Source of the DNA: Methylobacterium oxalidis
GTDB lineage: Bacteria > Pseudomonadota > Alphaproteobacteria > Rhizobiales > Beijerinckiaceae
Reading direction: 5' to 3'
NCBI RefSeq assembly: GCF_007992195.1
Contig: NZ_BJZU01000004.1
Location: 124,001-188,000 of the forward strand
Length of the DNA stretch: 64,000 bases
Notes under the pieces: model-generated
The model's input: only the letters and a program-made list of their open reading frames with translations
What the model was told of the DNA's origin: nothing
Databases searched by the model: none
Position numbers and translations under genes: made by a program
Part shown: positions 35,303 to 43,939 of the stretch, piece by piece
Layout: every line of letters starts with the position of its first letter
Numbering within the stretch: position 1 is the first letter of the stretch

Positions 35303-36375
35303 GCGCGCGCCGCATCTACGTCGACCAGACCCACATCCGCGGCCATGTCACGGGCATCGAACGGGTCGCCCGCGACCTGTTCGCAGCGGACCTCCTCGAT
35401 CCCCACGACGTCCGCTTCGTGAGGAGCCGCGGCCTGCCCGGGATGCTGGCCGCCCAGCAGGTCGGCCTGCCCTGGAGGGGCCTGACCGACCGGGATGCCC
35501 TCGTCATCCTCCCGGGCTTCCCGCCCGGTCCCCTGTGCGCGGCACTCGGCGAGCGCTGCATCCTCTACGTCCACGACATCTTCCTGATGACCCGCCCGCA
35601 GGATCTGAACTGGAAGAGCAGGCTCTACATGGCGCCGAGCTTCGCGCTCGCGACGCGCTACGTCCGGCGCTTCCTCGTCAACTCGCGCACGACGGGGCGC
35701 GACCTGCGGCGCATCTGCCGGCGGGATGCCCTCGTCGCCCTGCTGCGGCCTGCCGTCGGCGACGTGTTCGGGCTCGCCGGCCTGCCCGACCGGCACCGCG
35801 CCCCTGCGCCCGGCGAACCCCTGCGCCTCCTCGCTCTCGGCACGATCGAGCCGCGCAAGAACTATCCGGCCGCCATCGCCATCGTGGCGGCTCTCAACCG
35901 GATGGGCGTGCCGGCCGAGCTGCACCTCGTCGGCCGCGTCGGCTGGGGCCGCCACGCTTTCCTCGACGCGCCTCCACCCTTCCTGACGTGCCACGGCTAC
36001 GTGGACGATGCGGGCGTGCGCCGCCTCGTCGAGAGCAGCCACCTCCTTCTCTCCACCTCGAAGGCGGAAGGTCTCGGGCTGCCGCTCCTGGAGGTGCAGC
36101 ACGGCGGCCTGCCCGTCGCCGCGCCGGTCGGTCCCGTGTTCGAGGAGGTGCTGGGAGAATCCGGCCTCCATCTGGATCCGGACGATCCGGAGGGCGCTGC
36201 GGGGGCCGTGGCGGCCTGGGTGGCCGAGGGCCGACTGGCCGCAGCGGCGCGGGCTGCTCGCCGCAACGTCGCTGCGTGGAACACAGAGGCAACGCGGGAC
36301 GCGACTCGATTTCGCGACTTCCTCGTCCGCGGGATGGCCGCCTATGCGGAGGGCGGCACTGTTGCGACAACGTGA
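35299..36375 (+). CDS. GT4 family glycosyltransferase
   Basis: The 358-aa protein begins RRIYVDQTHIRGHVTGIERV, has ILYVHDIFLMTRP and a donor site LLALGTIEPRKNYPAAI, HLVGRVGWG and STSKAEGLGLPLLEVQHGG (E-x7-E). This matches transferases that add sugars such as mannose or rhamnose to polysaccharide intermediates. It is coupled to the previous gene by a 4-base overlap. A 298-bp gap with inverted repeats separates it from the chain-length gene. Confidence 0.9.
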   Translation: MSARRIYVDQTHIRGHVTGIERVARDLFAADLLDPHDVRFVRSRGLPGMLAAQQVGLPWRGLTDRDALVILPGFPPGPLCAALGERCILYVHDIFLMTRPQDLNWKSRLYMAPSFALATRYVRRFLVNSRTTGRDLRRICRRDALVALLRPAVGDVFGLAGLPDRHRAPAPGEPLRLLALGTIEPRKNYPAAIAIVAALNRMGVPAELHLVGRVGWGRHAFLDAPPPFLTCHGYVDDAGVRRLVESSHLLLSTSKAEGLGLPLLEVQHGGLPVAAPVGPVFEEVLGESGLHLDPDDPEGAAGAVAAWVAEGRLAAAARAARRNVAAWNTEATRDATRFRDFLVRGMAAYAEGGTVATT

Positions 36376-36673
36376 AGCTGCGGAAATCATAATTTCGCGA
36401 TTTCACGCGATCAGGAGTGGCAGCCGGATTAATCTTAATCGTCGGTAACTGCTGATGACCTGACGTTTGCACTGCGATGACTCGCGCCTCACAAGACATT
36501 CGTGGCGCGAGGTGATCTATCTCTTCGGCATGACGGTTGCGATTGGTTGATCGTTCGTCACCGTTAGCGGAGACACCGTGCCGATTCGGTACGGCACGCC
36601 CACAGGACGGGTCCGACGAGGCCAAGCGTTGCCCCTGCGCGTGCCGGGGGCGGACAGGTCAGGGACGAGGCAG
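36376..36673. promoter_or_regulatory. Structured gap before the chain-length gene
   Basis: Contains a perfect 8-bp inverted repeat CTCGCGCC (36481-36488)/GGCGCGAG (36504-36511) and a 7-bp one CGTGCCG (36577-36583)/CGGCACG (36592-36598), with an AT-rich stretch (36384-36450) unlike its surroundings. It probably ends the glycosyltransferase unit and holds the promoter or operator of the next gene. Confidence 0.45.
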
Positions 36674-38170
36674 ATGTTCGACTTCGCGACACCCATTCGC
36701 GGCGAGCCGGTTCAGGTTGTCCTCCAGCACTCGGAGAGTGCCGGGCCGAGCCTGCGCACCGTCGCCCGGCGCCTCTGGGGCGGGCTGAGCTTCATCCTGC
36801 TCGGCGGCCTGTTCATGCTGGCCGTGGCGGTGGCCGTGATGGGCCTGCTGACCCCGAGCTACACCTCGACCATCCAGATCCTGATCGACCCTTCCGATCT
36901 CCGGGTCGTCGAGAACGAGATCAGCGCCCGCACGCCGCAGGCCGATGCCGGCGTCTCGATCGCCGAGAGCCAGGTGCGGGTGATCCAGTCGGACAACGTG
37001 CTGCGCCGGGCCGTCGCCAAGGTCGGCCTCGCCGAGGACGACGAGTTCGTGAAACCGGATTCGAACAATCCGGTCATCGTCGGCCTGAAACGCGCTCTCG
37101 GCATGACGCCGCCGCCGGCGAGCCGCGACCCCGTGAACCTCGCCCTCGACACCCTTCGCCTGAAGCTCACCGTGCGCCGGGCCGAGCGCACCTTCGTGAT
37201 CGAGGTCGCCGTCCAGTCGCGCGATCCCGAGAAGGCGGCCCGCATCGCGAACGCGATCGGCGACGCCTATTTCGCGGAGGAAGCAGGCGCCCGCACCGAG
37301 GCGGCGCGCCGCGCCTCCGACGCACTCTCCGCCCGGCTGAACGCCCTGCGCCAGGACGTCGAGGCGGCCGAGAGCAAGGTCGTGCGCTACCGTGAGGAGA
37401 ACCACCTCGTCGCCTCGTCCGGGCGCCTCCTCACCGACCAGCAGCTCGGCGACCTGAACCAGCAGCTCGTCACCGCCTCGATCAAGACGGCGGAGGCCCG
37501 CTCGCGCCTTGAGCAGGCCCGCAAGATGAAGGTCGGCGACGCCGGCACGGCGCTGCCCGAGATGCTGCAATCCCTCGAGATGCAGGCTCTGCGGCAGCAA
37601 TACGCCACGCTCTCCCGCAACACCGCCGAACTCGCGACGCGCCTCGGCGAGCGCCACCCGGCCATGGCGGAGCAGTACGCCCAGCAGCGCGATCTGCAGC
37701 GCCTGATCCAGCGCGAGAAGGAGCGCATCATCGAGACGACACAGAAGGACTACGACCGCGCCGCCGCGAGCGAAGCCGCCATCCAGAAGAACCTGGAGCG
37801 GGTGAAAACGGAGAACGCCGCGAGCGACCGCGCCAATGTCGGGCTGCGGGAACTGGAGCGGGCGGTCGAATCGCGCCGCGGCATCTACGAGACCTTCCTG
37901 CGCCGCTCCCGCGAGGCCAGCGAGCAGGAGCGCCTGAACAACACCAACGTGCGGATCATCTCACCGGCGACGCCGGCCCGCGAGCGGACATGGCCGCCCT
38001 CGCCCAAGATCGTGCTGCCGGTGGCCCTGCTGCTCGGCCTGCTGCTCGGTGCCGGCATCGCGCTCATGCTCGGCGCCGACCGGGACCGGCGCCAGGCGCA
38101 GCGCCGGAGCGTGCCCGCGCCGGCCCCCGCACCGGCCCGAGCCCGCAGCTTCCGGGCGGCCGATGCCTGA
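36674..38170 (+). CDS. GumC/Wzz-like polysaccharide chain-length protein
   Basis: The 498-aa product (start MFDFATPIRG, after AGGGACGAGG) has an N-terminal membrane helix (FILLGGLFMLAVAVAVMGLL), a Wzz domain (YTSTIQILIDPSD), a long coiled coil (residues ~190-420) and a C-terminal membrane helix (IVLPVALLLGLLLGAGIAL). It has no Walker motifs after that, so the tyrosine-kinase domain of Wzc/ExoP is missing and would have to be supplied in trans. It controls or couples exopolysaccharide polymerisation and export. A GTG at 36578 is in frame but lies within a hairpin. Confidence 0.87.
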   Translation: MFDFATPIRGEPVQVVLQHSESAGPSLRTVARRLWGGLSFILLGGLFMLAVAVAVMGLLTPSYTSTIQILIDPSDLRVVENEISARTPQADAGVSIAESQVRVIQSDNVLRRAVAKVGLAEDDEFVKPDSNNPVIVGLKRALGMTPPPASRDPVNLALDTLRLKLTVRRAERTFVIEVAVQSRDPEKAARIANAIGDAYFAEEAGARTEAARRASDALSARLNALRQDVEAAESKVVRYREENHLVASSGRLLTDQQLGDLNQQLVTASIKTAEARSRLEQARKMKVGDAGTALPEMLQSLEMQALRQQYATLSRNTAELATRLGERHPAMAEQYAQQRDLQRLIQREKERIIETTQKDYDRAAASEAAIQKNLERVKTENAASDRANVGLRELERAVESRRGIYETFLRRSREASEQERLNNTNVRIISPATPARERTWPPSPKIVLPVALLLGLLLGAGIALMLGADRDRRQAQRRSVPAPAPAPARARSFRAADA

Positions 38171-38975
38171 GACCGGACGCGACGCCACGGGCGGGATGCC
38201 GGAATGCCGGGCGAGCCTGCGCCTGTTCGGCCTCGACTTCTCCACCGGCGGACCCGACGAGATCATCGCAGAGGCGGCGGCCCGCTCCGGCAGCGCCCCC
38301 CGCCTCGTGGTGACGGCGAATGTCGACCACATCGTCCTCCTGTCCGAGCACGCGGCCTTCCGGGCGGCCTACGAGAGCGCCGCGGTGCGCACCCTCGACG
38401 GCATGCCGCTCGTCTGGTTCTCGCGCCTCATCGGGCGGTCGGGCGCCCGGCGCGTGACCGGGCACGACCTCCTCACCAGCGCCCTCTCGGCGCCTGCGGA
38501 CCCGCGGGCCCGGATCTTCCTGGTCTGTCCGAACGCTCTCGTCGGCGAGCGCCTGCGGGCGCGGCTCGTGCGCCGCGGTCACGCCGAGGCCGGCGTCGCA
38601 GTCGCGGTGCCGCCCTTCGGCTTCGAGGACGACGCGGCCTACGGGCGCCATCTCGCGGAGCGGGTGCGGACGCACGGCACCACCCTCCTCGTCATGGGCG
38701 TCGGCGCGCCGAAATCGGAGATCTGGGTCCACCGGCAGGGCGCGGCGCTCGGCGCCCCCGTGACACTCGCTGTCGGGGACGCGCTCAGCGTCGCGGCCGG
38801 TCTCGTACCGCGCGCGCCGCTCCTGATGCAGCGCACCGGCCTCGAGTGGCTGTTCCGTTTCCTGCACGCGCCGCAACGCCTGTTCTGGCGCTACTTCGTC
38901 CGATCCTGGCGGTTCCTGCGCATCGCCGCGCAGGATCTCGCGGAGTCGGGCAAGGCCGCGGCGCCCCGGGCGTGA
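38163..38975 (+). CDS. WecB/TagA/CpsF family glycosyltransferase
   Basis: The 270-aa GT26 protein has VVTANVDHIVLLSE, RTLDGMPLVWFSR, GHDLLTSAL and the C-terminal GVGAPKSEIWVHRQG and MQRTGLEWLFRFLHAPQRLFWRY. Family members add N-acetylmannosaminuronate, ManNAc or glucose (GumM-like) to lipid-linked precursors. It overlaps the chain-length gene by eight bases, so the two are coupled and belong to one exopolysaccharide pathway. Confidence 0.92.
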   Translation: MPETGRDATGGMPECRASLRLFGLDFSTGGPDEIIAEAAARSGSAPRLVVTANVDHIVLLSEHAAFRAAYESAAVRTLDGMPLVWFSRLIGRSGARRVTGHDLLTSALSAPADPRARIFLVCPNALVGERLRARLVRRGHAEAGVAVAVPPFGFEDDAAYGRHLAERVRTHGTTLLVMGVGAPKSEIWVHRQGAALGAPVTLAVGDALSVAAGLVPRAPLLMQRTGLEWLFRFLHAPQRLFWRYFVRSWRFLRIAAQDLAESGKAAAPRA

Positions 38976-38979
38976 GGCG

Positions 38980-39456
38980 GTGAGCCTCTACCTCGCCCTC
39001 AAGTTCCTGCACCTGCTCGGCGCCACGATCCTCCTCGGCACCGGGACGGGCATCGCCTTCTTCATGCTGATGGCGCACCTGAGCCGGGATGCGGCGTTCG
39101 TGGCCGGAACCGCCGGCATCGTCGTGGTCGCGGACGCGCTCTTCACGGCAACGGCGGTGGTCGCGCAGCCGGTCACGGGTTATCTCCTCACTCGCGAGAC
39201 CGGCATCGGCCTCGGCGAGGGGTGGGTGGCGCTCTCCCTCGGGCTCTACGTCACCGCGGGTCTGTTCTGGCTGCCCGTGGTCTGGATACAGGCCCGCATG
39301 CGCGACCTCGCCGCAGCCGCCGCGCGGGCCGGCGCGCCACTTCCCGCAGCCTACAACCGGCTGTTCCGGATCTGGTTCGCCTGCGGCATCCCCGGCTTCG
39401 GCTCGGTCATGGCCATCGTCTGGCTGATGGTCGCGAAGCCGGCGCTCGGCGGGTGA
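38980..39456 (+). CDS. DUF2269-type integral membrane protein
   Basis: The 158-aa protein has four hydrophobic segments starting with LALKFLHLLGATILLGTGTG, which carries the H-L-x-G-A-x-I-L-L-G-T pattern of DUF2269 proteins, and ends with GIPGFGSVMAIVWLMVAKP. No function is known. It begins with GTG 4 bp after the WecB-type gene and overlaps or abuts the SDR-DoxX gene; these last two genes occur together in many proteobacteria and probably form a unit apart from the polysaccharide genes. Confidence 0.82.
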   Translation: MSLYLALKFLHLLGATILLGTGTGIAFFMLMAHLSRDAAFVAGTAGIVVVADALFTATAVVAQPVTGYLLTRETGIGLGEGWVALSLGLYVTAGLFWLPVVWIQARMRDLAAAAARAGAPLPAAYNRLFRIWFACGIPGFGSVMAIVWLMVAKPALGG

Positions 39457-39458
39457 GC

Positions 39459-40784
39459 ATGGACGCCTCCGCACGCATCGCCATCCTCGGGGCTTCGGGC
39501 CTGATCGGGCAGGGTCTCGCCGAGGCGCTCGGGCGCGAAGGGTTCGCCGTTACGGCCATCGCGCGCCGTTTCACGCCGGCCCAGACCGAAGCCTTCGGCG
39601 CGGGGGCGATCTGCTGCCCCATCGTCGATCTCGGCGAGCCCGAACTCGGAGCGCTGCTGGCCGAGCATCGGCCGGACCTCGTCGTGAACTGCCTCGGTGT
39701 CCTGCAGGACGGCCCGCGGGGCTCGACCCAGGACGTCCACGGCGGCTTCGTCGGTCGGCTGCTCCGGGCGATCGGAGCGCAGGGCCGGTCGATCCTGCTC
39801 GTCCACGTCTCGATTCCCGGAGACCCCGACGAGGACGAGACCGCGTTCAGCCGGACGAAGCGGGAGGCCGAGCGCCTGATCGCGGACGCGGCCTGCCCCT
39901 CGGTCATCCTCCGGCCCGGCTTCGTGATCGGTCCGGCCGCCTTCGGCGGCAGCGCCCTGATCCGCGCGCTCGCCGCGGCTCCGCTCGACCTGCCCGAGGC
40001 GGTCGCGAAGCGGCCGTTCGCCGCAACGGCGATGGCGGACATCGTGCGTACGGTCTCGACGGTCGCCCGGCGCTGGCAGGCAGGCGAGCGGGACTGGCAC
40101 GCGGTCTGGGACCTCCTGGAGGAACGCCCCTCGCGGGTCGGGACGGTGATCGATGGCATACGGCTGCGCTTGGGCGGCCCGCGGCCGCGCATGACGCTGC
40201 CCACCTGGCTCCTGAGCGTCGGCGCCCGGCTGGGCGACGCGGCGGCGATGCTCGGCTGGTCGCCCCCCGTCCGGACGACGGCAATGCGCGAGATGATGCG
40301 CGGCGTCAGAGGCGATCCGGGACCGTTCATCGCCGAGAGCGGGATCCGGCCGGCCCCGCTGCCGCAGATTCTCGCGGACCTGCCGCCGACGGTCCAGGAG
40401 CGCTGGTTCGGTGGTCTCTACCTGCTGAAGCCGCTCGTCATCGGCGGCCTCGCCGTGTTCTGGGCCATGTCGGGGCTGATCGCGCTGGTTCCAGCTTTCG
40501 ATGCCGCCGCCGCTATCCTCACGGCAAGGGGTTTTCCGGACGGCCTCGCCCGCTTCATCACGCTCGTCACGAGCCTCGCCGACATCGCGGTCGGCCTCGC
40601 GATCGCGCTCCGCCGAACCTGCCGGGCCGGGCTCGTCGCGGGCATCGCCCTGTCGCTGTTCTACATGGCCGGTGCGGCGATCCTCGCGCCGTCCCTCTGG
40701 ATCGAGCCGCTCGGCGCCCTCGTTAAGACCGGCCCGGCGGTCATCCTGATGCTCGTGGCGCTGGCGACGCTGGACGAGCGCTGA
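39459..40784 (+). CDS. SDR family oxidoreductase fused to DoxX-like domain
   Basis: The 441-aa protein has an N-terminal NAD(P)-binding fold (RIAILGASGLIGQGLAEALG, VVNCLGVLQDG, then FSRTKREAERLI) of the atypical SDR type, and from about residue 315 a four-helix DoxX-like membrane domain (FGGLYLLKPLVIGGLAVFW to the end). The catalytic Y-x-x-x-K is replaced by S-R-T-K-R-E, as in NmrA-like sensors. A GTG at 39453 overlapping the previous stop is an alternative start. A redox-sensing membrane role is speculative. Confidence 0.85.
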   Translation: MDASARIAILGASGLIGQGLAEALGREGFAVTAIARRFTPAQTEAFGAGAICCPIVDLGEPELGALLAEHRPDLVVNCLGVLQDGPRGSTQDVHGGFVGRLLRAIGAQGRSILLVHVSIPGDPDEDETAFSRTKREAERLIADAACPSVILRPGFVIGPAAFGGSALIRALAAAPLDLPEAVAKRPFAATAMADIVRTVSTVARRWQAGERDWHAVWDLLEERPSRVGTVIDGIRLRLGGPRPRMTLPTWLLSVGARLGDAAAMLGWSPPVRTTAMREMMRGVRGDPGPFIAESGIRPAPLPQILADLPPTVQERWFGGLYLLKPLVIGGLAVFWAMSGLIALVPAFDAAAAILTARGFPDGLARFITLVTSLADIAVGLAIALRRTCRAGLVAGIALSLFYMAGAAILAPSLWIEPLGALVKTGPAVILMLVALATLDER

Positions 40785-40794
40785 GGCCGGCGCC

Positions 40795-41367
40795 TCAGCC
40801 CGCGGCGAACAGCTCGGGCCGGCGCAGGCGGAGGGCCTGGACGAGAACCAGGGTCTTCATGTCGTTGAGCTCGCCACGGTCGCTCATGGCGGCGAGATCC
40901 GCGAGCGGCACCTCGTGAACCGTGATCGCCTCGTGCTCGGAAGCGAGGCCACCGCCGGGTCCGGTGCGGTCGGCGGCCGTGAAGGCAGCGAGGAACAGAT
41001 CCATCTGCTCCGTCGAGATGCCCGGCATGCTCCAGGCGCGCACCACCCGCTCCAGGGAGCCGAGGGCGATGCCTGTCTCCTCGAACACCTCGCGCCGCGC
41101 ACCGTCCTCCGGCTCACCTTCGTCGAGGAGGCCGGCCGGCGCCTCCAGGAGGTCCGGAACTCCGTCGGCGTAGAAGGGCGCTGCGCGGAACTGCGAGATC
41201 AGCACGGCGACGCGGCGCTCTGGATCGTAGGGCAGCACACCGACCGCGCGGCCGTGATCCTCGATCTCCCGCTTGATCGGGGTGCCGTCGGGCATCGTGA
41301 CCTCGGCGACGAGGAAGCGGCTCCAGCCGTCGTGCACGGTGCGCGTGCCGCGAATGATGGGGGCCAT
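40795..41367 (-). CDS. Nudix hydrolase (ADP-ribose pyrophosphatase type)
   Basis: The 190-aa protein has a Nudix box: GLLDEGEPEDGARREVFEETGI (positions about 94-115), matching G-x5-E-x7-R-E-x2-E-E-x-G. The preceding FRAAPFYADGVPDLLEAPAG and the overall length match NudK/ADP-ribose pyrophosphatase-like enzymes of nucleoside diphosphate-sugar turnover. It converges on the SDR-DoxX gene (10-bp gap). Confidence 0.92.
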   Translation of the reverse strand: MAPIIRGTRTVHDGWSRFLVAEVTMPDGTPIKREIEDHGRAVGVLPYDPERRVAVLISQFRAAPFYADGVPDLLEAPAGLLDEGEPEDGARREVFEETGIALGSLERVVRAWSMPGISTEQMDLFLAAFTAADRTGPGGGLASEHEAITVHEVPLADLAAMSDRGELNDMKTLVLVQALRLRRPELFAAG

Positions 41368-41449
41368 GCCGAGATCTCCGCCGGGCCCGTTGCCCCGGGC
41401 CTCCGAATCCGGCCTCTAGGAGACTGTTGCCGCAGGAATGAGGCGGCCC

Positions 41450-41701
41450 TTATCCGCCGTCCCGACAAATCGTGAAGCGGAGCGTCTCGCCGAGCCGCTC
41501 CTGCGCGTCGAGGCGCGCGCCCTCCTCGCGCACGAGGTTCGGGATGTCGATCGCCGACATCGGATCCGTGCAGGCGACGACGAGGCGCCGACCCGGCGCG
41601 AGGCCGCGCAGGACCTTGCGGGTCCGCAGGACCGGGAGCGGGCATTTGAGGCCCCTCAGATCCAGCTCGATCATGCTGCCGACGTCTACCTGATCGCTCA
41701 C
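41450..41701 (-). CDS. tusA: TusA-like sulfurtransferase
   Basis: The protein has LDLRGLKCPLPVLRTRKVL, the C-P-x-P active-site motif of TusA/SirA proteins that carry persulfide sulfur for tRNA thiolation or cofactor synthesis. From GTG 41701 it is 83 aa, but a terminator hairpin ends 3 nt before that codon, leaving no room for a ribosome-binding site; the ATG at 41674 (MIELDLRGLK, 74 aa) may be the true start. Confidence 0.85.
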   Translation of the reverse strand: MSDQVDVGSMIELDLRGLKCPLPVLRTRKVLRGLAPGRRLVVACTDPMSAIDIPNLVREEGARLDAQERLGETLRFTICRDGG

Positions 41702-41703
41702 AC

Positions 41704-41738
41704 GAAAACCCCGCCGGGGCGCTTGCCTTCGGCGGGGT
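41704..41738 (-). terminator. Intrinsic terminator between the Gly/Tyr-rich gene and tusA
   Basis: ACCCCGCCG (41708-41716) and CGGCGGGGT (41730-41738) form a 9-bp stem; on the minus strand TTTT follows. It should end the transcript of the gene at 41791-42219. Confidence 0.8.
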
Positions 41739-41790
41739 GTCTAGACGATGGCGGCGGCCGCGTCAGGCGGAGCGGCGCGCCTGTCCGGTC

Positions 41791-42219
41791 TCAGTAGCCC
41801 CAGCCGTAAGCCGGGTAGCCGTAGCCATAGCCGTAGGACGGGTAGCTGTACCCGTAGCCGTAGGCCGGGTAGCCGCCGTAGCCGGCGCCGTAATAGCCGT
41901 CGTAGTAGCCGTAGCGGGGTGCGGAGCTGGCCGCGATGGCGCCGCCGATGATGCCGAGGGCCGCACCGGCCGCCAGCGCACCGCCGACGCCGCGGCGGTA
42001 GCCGTAACCGCGATAGCCGTAGCCGCGGTAACCGATGCCGCGGTAGCCGCCGTAATAGCCGCCGCCGCGCCAGCGAACCTGGTCGACGTTTCCGGCCGGA
42101 CCGCCTACCTGCGACGAGGAGAGGGCCGGCAGCGGAGCGGCCTCGGCAGCGGTGAAGGAACCTGCAGTCATGCCGATCGCGGCAGTGCCGGCGAGGGCGA
42201 GGGTCATGATGCGGGACAT
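41791..42219 (-). CDS. Secreted Gly/Tyr-rich repeat protein
   Basis: The 142-aa product has a signal peptide (cleavage near AEA, residue 27), then GYRGIGYRGYGYRGYGYRR-type repeats, a hydrophobic Gly/Ala stretch (AAGAALGIIGGAIAAS) and a Y-G-Y-x-Y-P-rich tail. Such low-complexity exported proteins are abundant in Hyphomicrobiales and lack a known role; the central stretch resembles glycine-zipper segments. It is followed by a strong terminator. Confidence 0.75.
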   Translation of the reverse strand: MSRIMTLALAGTAAIGMTAGSFTAAEAAPLPALSSSQVGGPAGNVDQVRWRGGGYYGGYRGIGYRGYGYRGYGYRRGVGGALAAGAALGIIGGAIAASSAPRYGYYDGYYGAGYGGYPAYGYGYSYPSYGYGYGYPAYGWGY

Positions 42220-42398
42220 GCGGACGAACTCCTGAGTCGAAGCCTTAGTGCCCTAGGAACGACGTCGCTCCGCTTCCGTTCCGCCGGCCGTGAGTTCCCC
42301 GGCAATCTCCGGGTGCCTTCACGCACATGTGTACGGTCCAGCCTCCGGTAGGGCGGCGCCGCACGATCCTGGCAGGCTGGCGCGACCCTGTCGAAGGG

Positions 42399-43766
42399 TC
42401 AGAACACGCACTCCGCGAAGGCAGGTGAGACCGAGCGCCGCCAAGGGCCTTCGTAATCGGCGAGGTGATCCTCGGCCTCGGTGCGGCCCGCCGCGACGAT
42501 CGCCTCCAGCGGCTGCAGGTACACGGTCTCGTCCCGTCCCGCGGCGTCGCGACGCGCCCGTGCCTGGAGTCCGGTGCGGGCGATCGTGAGCGCCTCGGCC
42601 GCCACCTCCCCGAGGCTGCGACCAGCGATGGGCGTGGCGAGGCCGAGGCGCGGCACCGTGGCCCGCACCGCCTCGCGCTCCGCCTCGGTCCAGTCCTTCG
42701 CCAGGTCGAGCGCGGCGTCGAGGGCGGCCTCGTCGTAGAGGAGTCCGGTCCAGAAGGCAGCCTGCGCCGCGATCATCGCGGGGCCGCCGACATCGGAGCC
42801 GCGCATCTCGAGGAATCGCTTCAGGCGCACCTCCGGAAACGCCGTGGAGGCGTGGTTCGCCCAGTCGGAGACGGTGGCGAATTCGCCCGGCAACTGGGGC
42901 AGCTTGCCGGCCATGAGGTCGCGGAACGAAGCGCCCGCGACGTCGTGGTAGGTGTCGCCACGCTTCACGAAGTACATCGGCATGTCGAGCAGCCAGTCGA
43001 CATAAGCCTCGTAGCCGAAGCCGGGCTTGAACGCCTCGGGCAGCATGCCGGTGCGGTCGGCGTCGGTGTCGCGCCAGATCTCGGAGCGGCGGGAGAGAAA
43101 TCCGTTCGGCCGCCCGTCCGTGAACGGCGAGTTGGCGAACAGCGCGGTCGCCACCGGCTGGAGCGCCAACGAGGCGCGCATCTTGCGCACCATGTCGGCC
43201 TCCGAGCAGAAGTCGACGTTCACCTGCACGGTGGCTGTGCGCAGCATCATGTCGAGGCCAAGCGAGCCGACCTTCGGCATGTAGGCCGCCATGATGCGGT
43301 AGCGGCTCTTCGGCATCACGGGCGTCTCCTCCCGCGTCCATCTCGGGCTCATACCGAGGGTGAGGAAGCCGATGCCGTGGGGCTCGGCGGCGCGGGCGAC
43401 CGCGTCGAGATGCTCCTGCAATTCCCGCACGGTGGCGTGGACGTCGGGCAGGGGCGCGCCGGAGAGCTCGAACTGGCCGCCCGGCTCGATCGAGATCGCC
43501 CCGCCCTCGGCGCCGGCCAACCCGATGATGTTGCCGGAATCGACGATGGGCTCCCAGCCCGTCTCGCGAGCGACGCCTTCGAGGAGTGCGCGGACGCCGT
43601 GATCGCCCGCGTAAGGAACGGGGGCGCCGCCGTCGCGGTAGAACGGGATCTTCTCGTGCTCGGTGCCGATCGCGAACTGCTCGCGCGGCTTCTCGCCGGC
43701 GGCGAACCACGCGATCAGCTCGGCGCGCCTGGTCAGCGGGGTCGTGTCGGACGTATCGCGCGCCAT
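42399..43766 (-). CDS. gshA: Glutamate-cysteine ligase
   Basis: GshA makes gamma-glutamylcysteine, the first step of glutathione synthesis. The 455-aa protein is of the plant/alphaproteobacterial type (GCS2): FAIGTEHEKIPFYRDGG, ISIEPGGQFELSGAPL, TATVQVNVDFCSE and RFLEMRGSDVGGPAM. It lies 173 bp after rsmE on the same strand; this gene pair is common in alphaproteobacteria. Glutathione also serves formaldehyde detoxification in other methylotrophs, though Methylobacterium mainly uses tetrahydromethanopterin. Confidence 0.95.
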   Translation of the reverse strand: MARDTSDTTPLTRRAELIAWFAAGEKPREQFAIGTEHEKIPFYRDGGAPVPYAGDHGVRALLEGVARETGWEPIVDSGNIIGLAGAEGGAISIEPGGQFELSGAPLPDVHATVRELQEHLDAVARAAEPHGIGFLTLGMSPRWTREETPVMPKSRYRIMAAYMPKVGSLGLDMMLRTATVQVNVDFCSEADMVRKMRASLALQPVATALFANSPFTDGRPNGFLSRRSEIWRDTDADRTGMLPEAFKPGFGYEAYVDWLLDMPMYFVKRGDTYHDVAGASFRDLMAGKLPQLPGEFATVSDWANHASTAFPEVRLKRFLEMRGSDVGGPAMIAAQAAFWTGLLYDEAALDAALDLAKDWTEAEREAVRATVPRLGLATPIAGRSLGEVAAEALTIARTGLQARARRDAAGRDETVYLQPLEAIVAAGRTEAEDHLADYEGPWRRSVSPAFAECVF

Positions 43767-43939
43767 GCGCTGCCTCGTCGTGCGGGATCGTTCGGGGGAA
43801 AGAGAGGCGCGCCGGTCATGCGTGCGGTCGAGCCCTTCGATCGGATGTCGTGTCCTTAATCCAGCCCGCGAGGCGCGACAACGCGAGGAACGGGCGCCGC
43901 CGCGCGTCCCGGTGTGCGCCCGCGCACGCTGGACCGGGC

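Noticed and set aside
36430..36452. CtrA-like TTAA pairs upstream of the chain-length gene
   Set aside because: The spacing is 2 or an off-register 7 bp with an imperfect second half, so the TTAA-N7-TTAA rule is not met.
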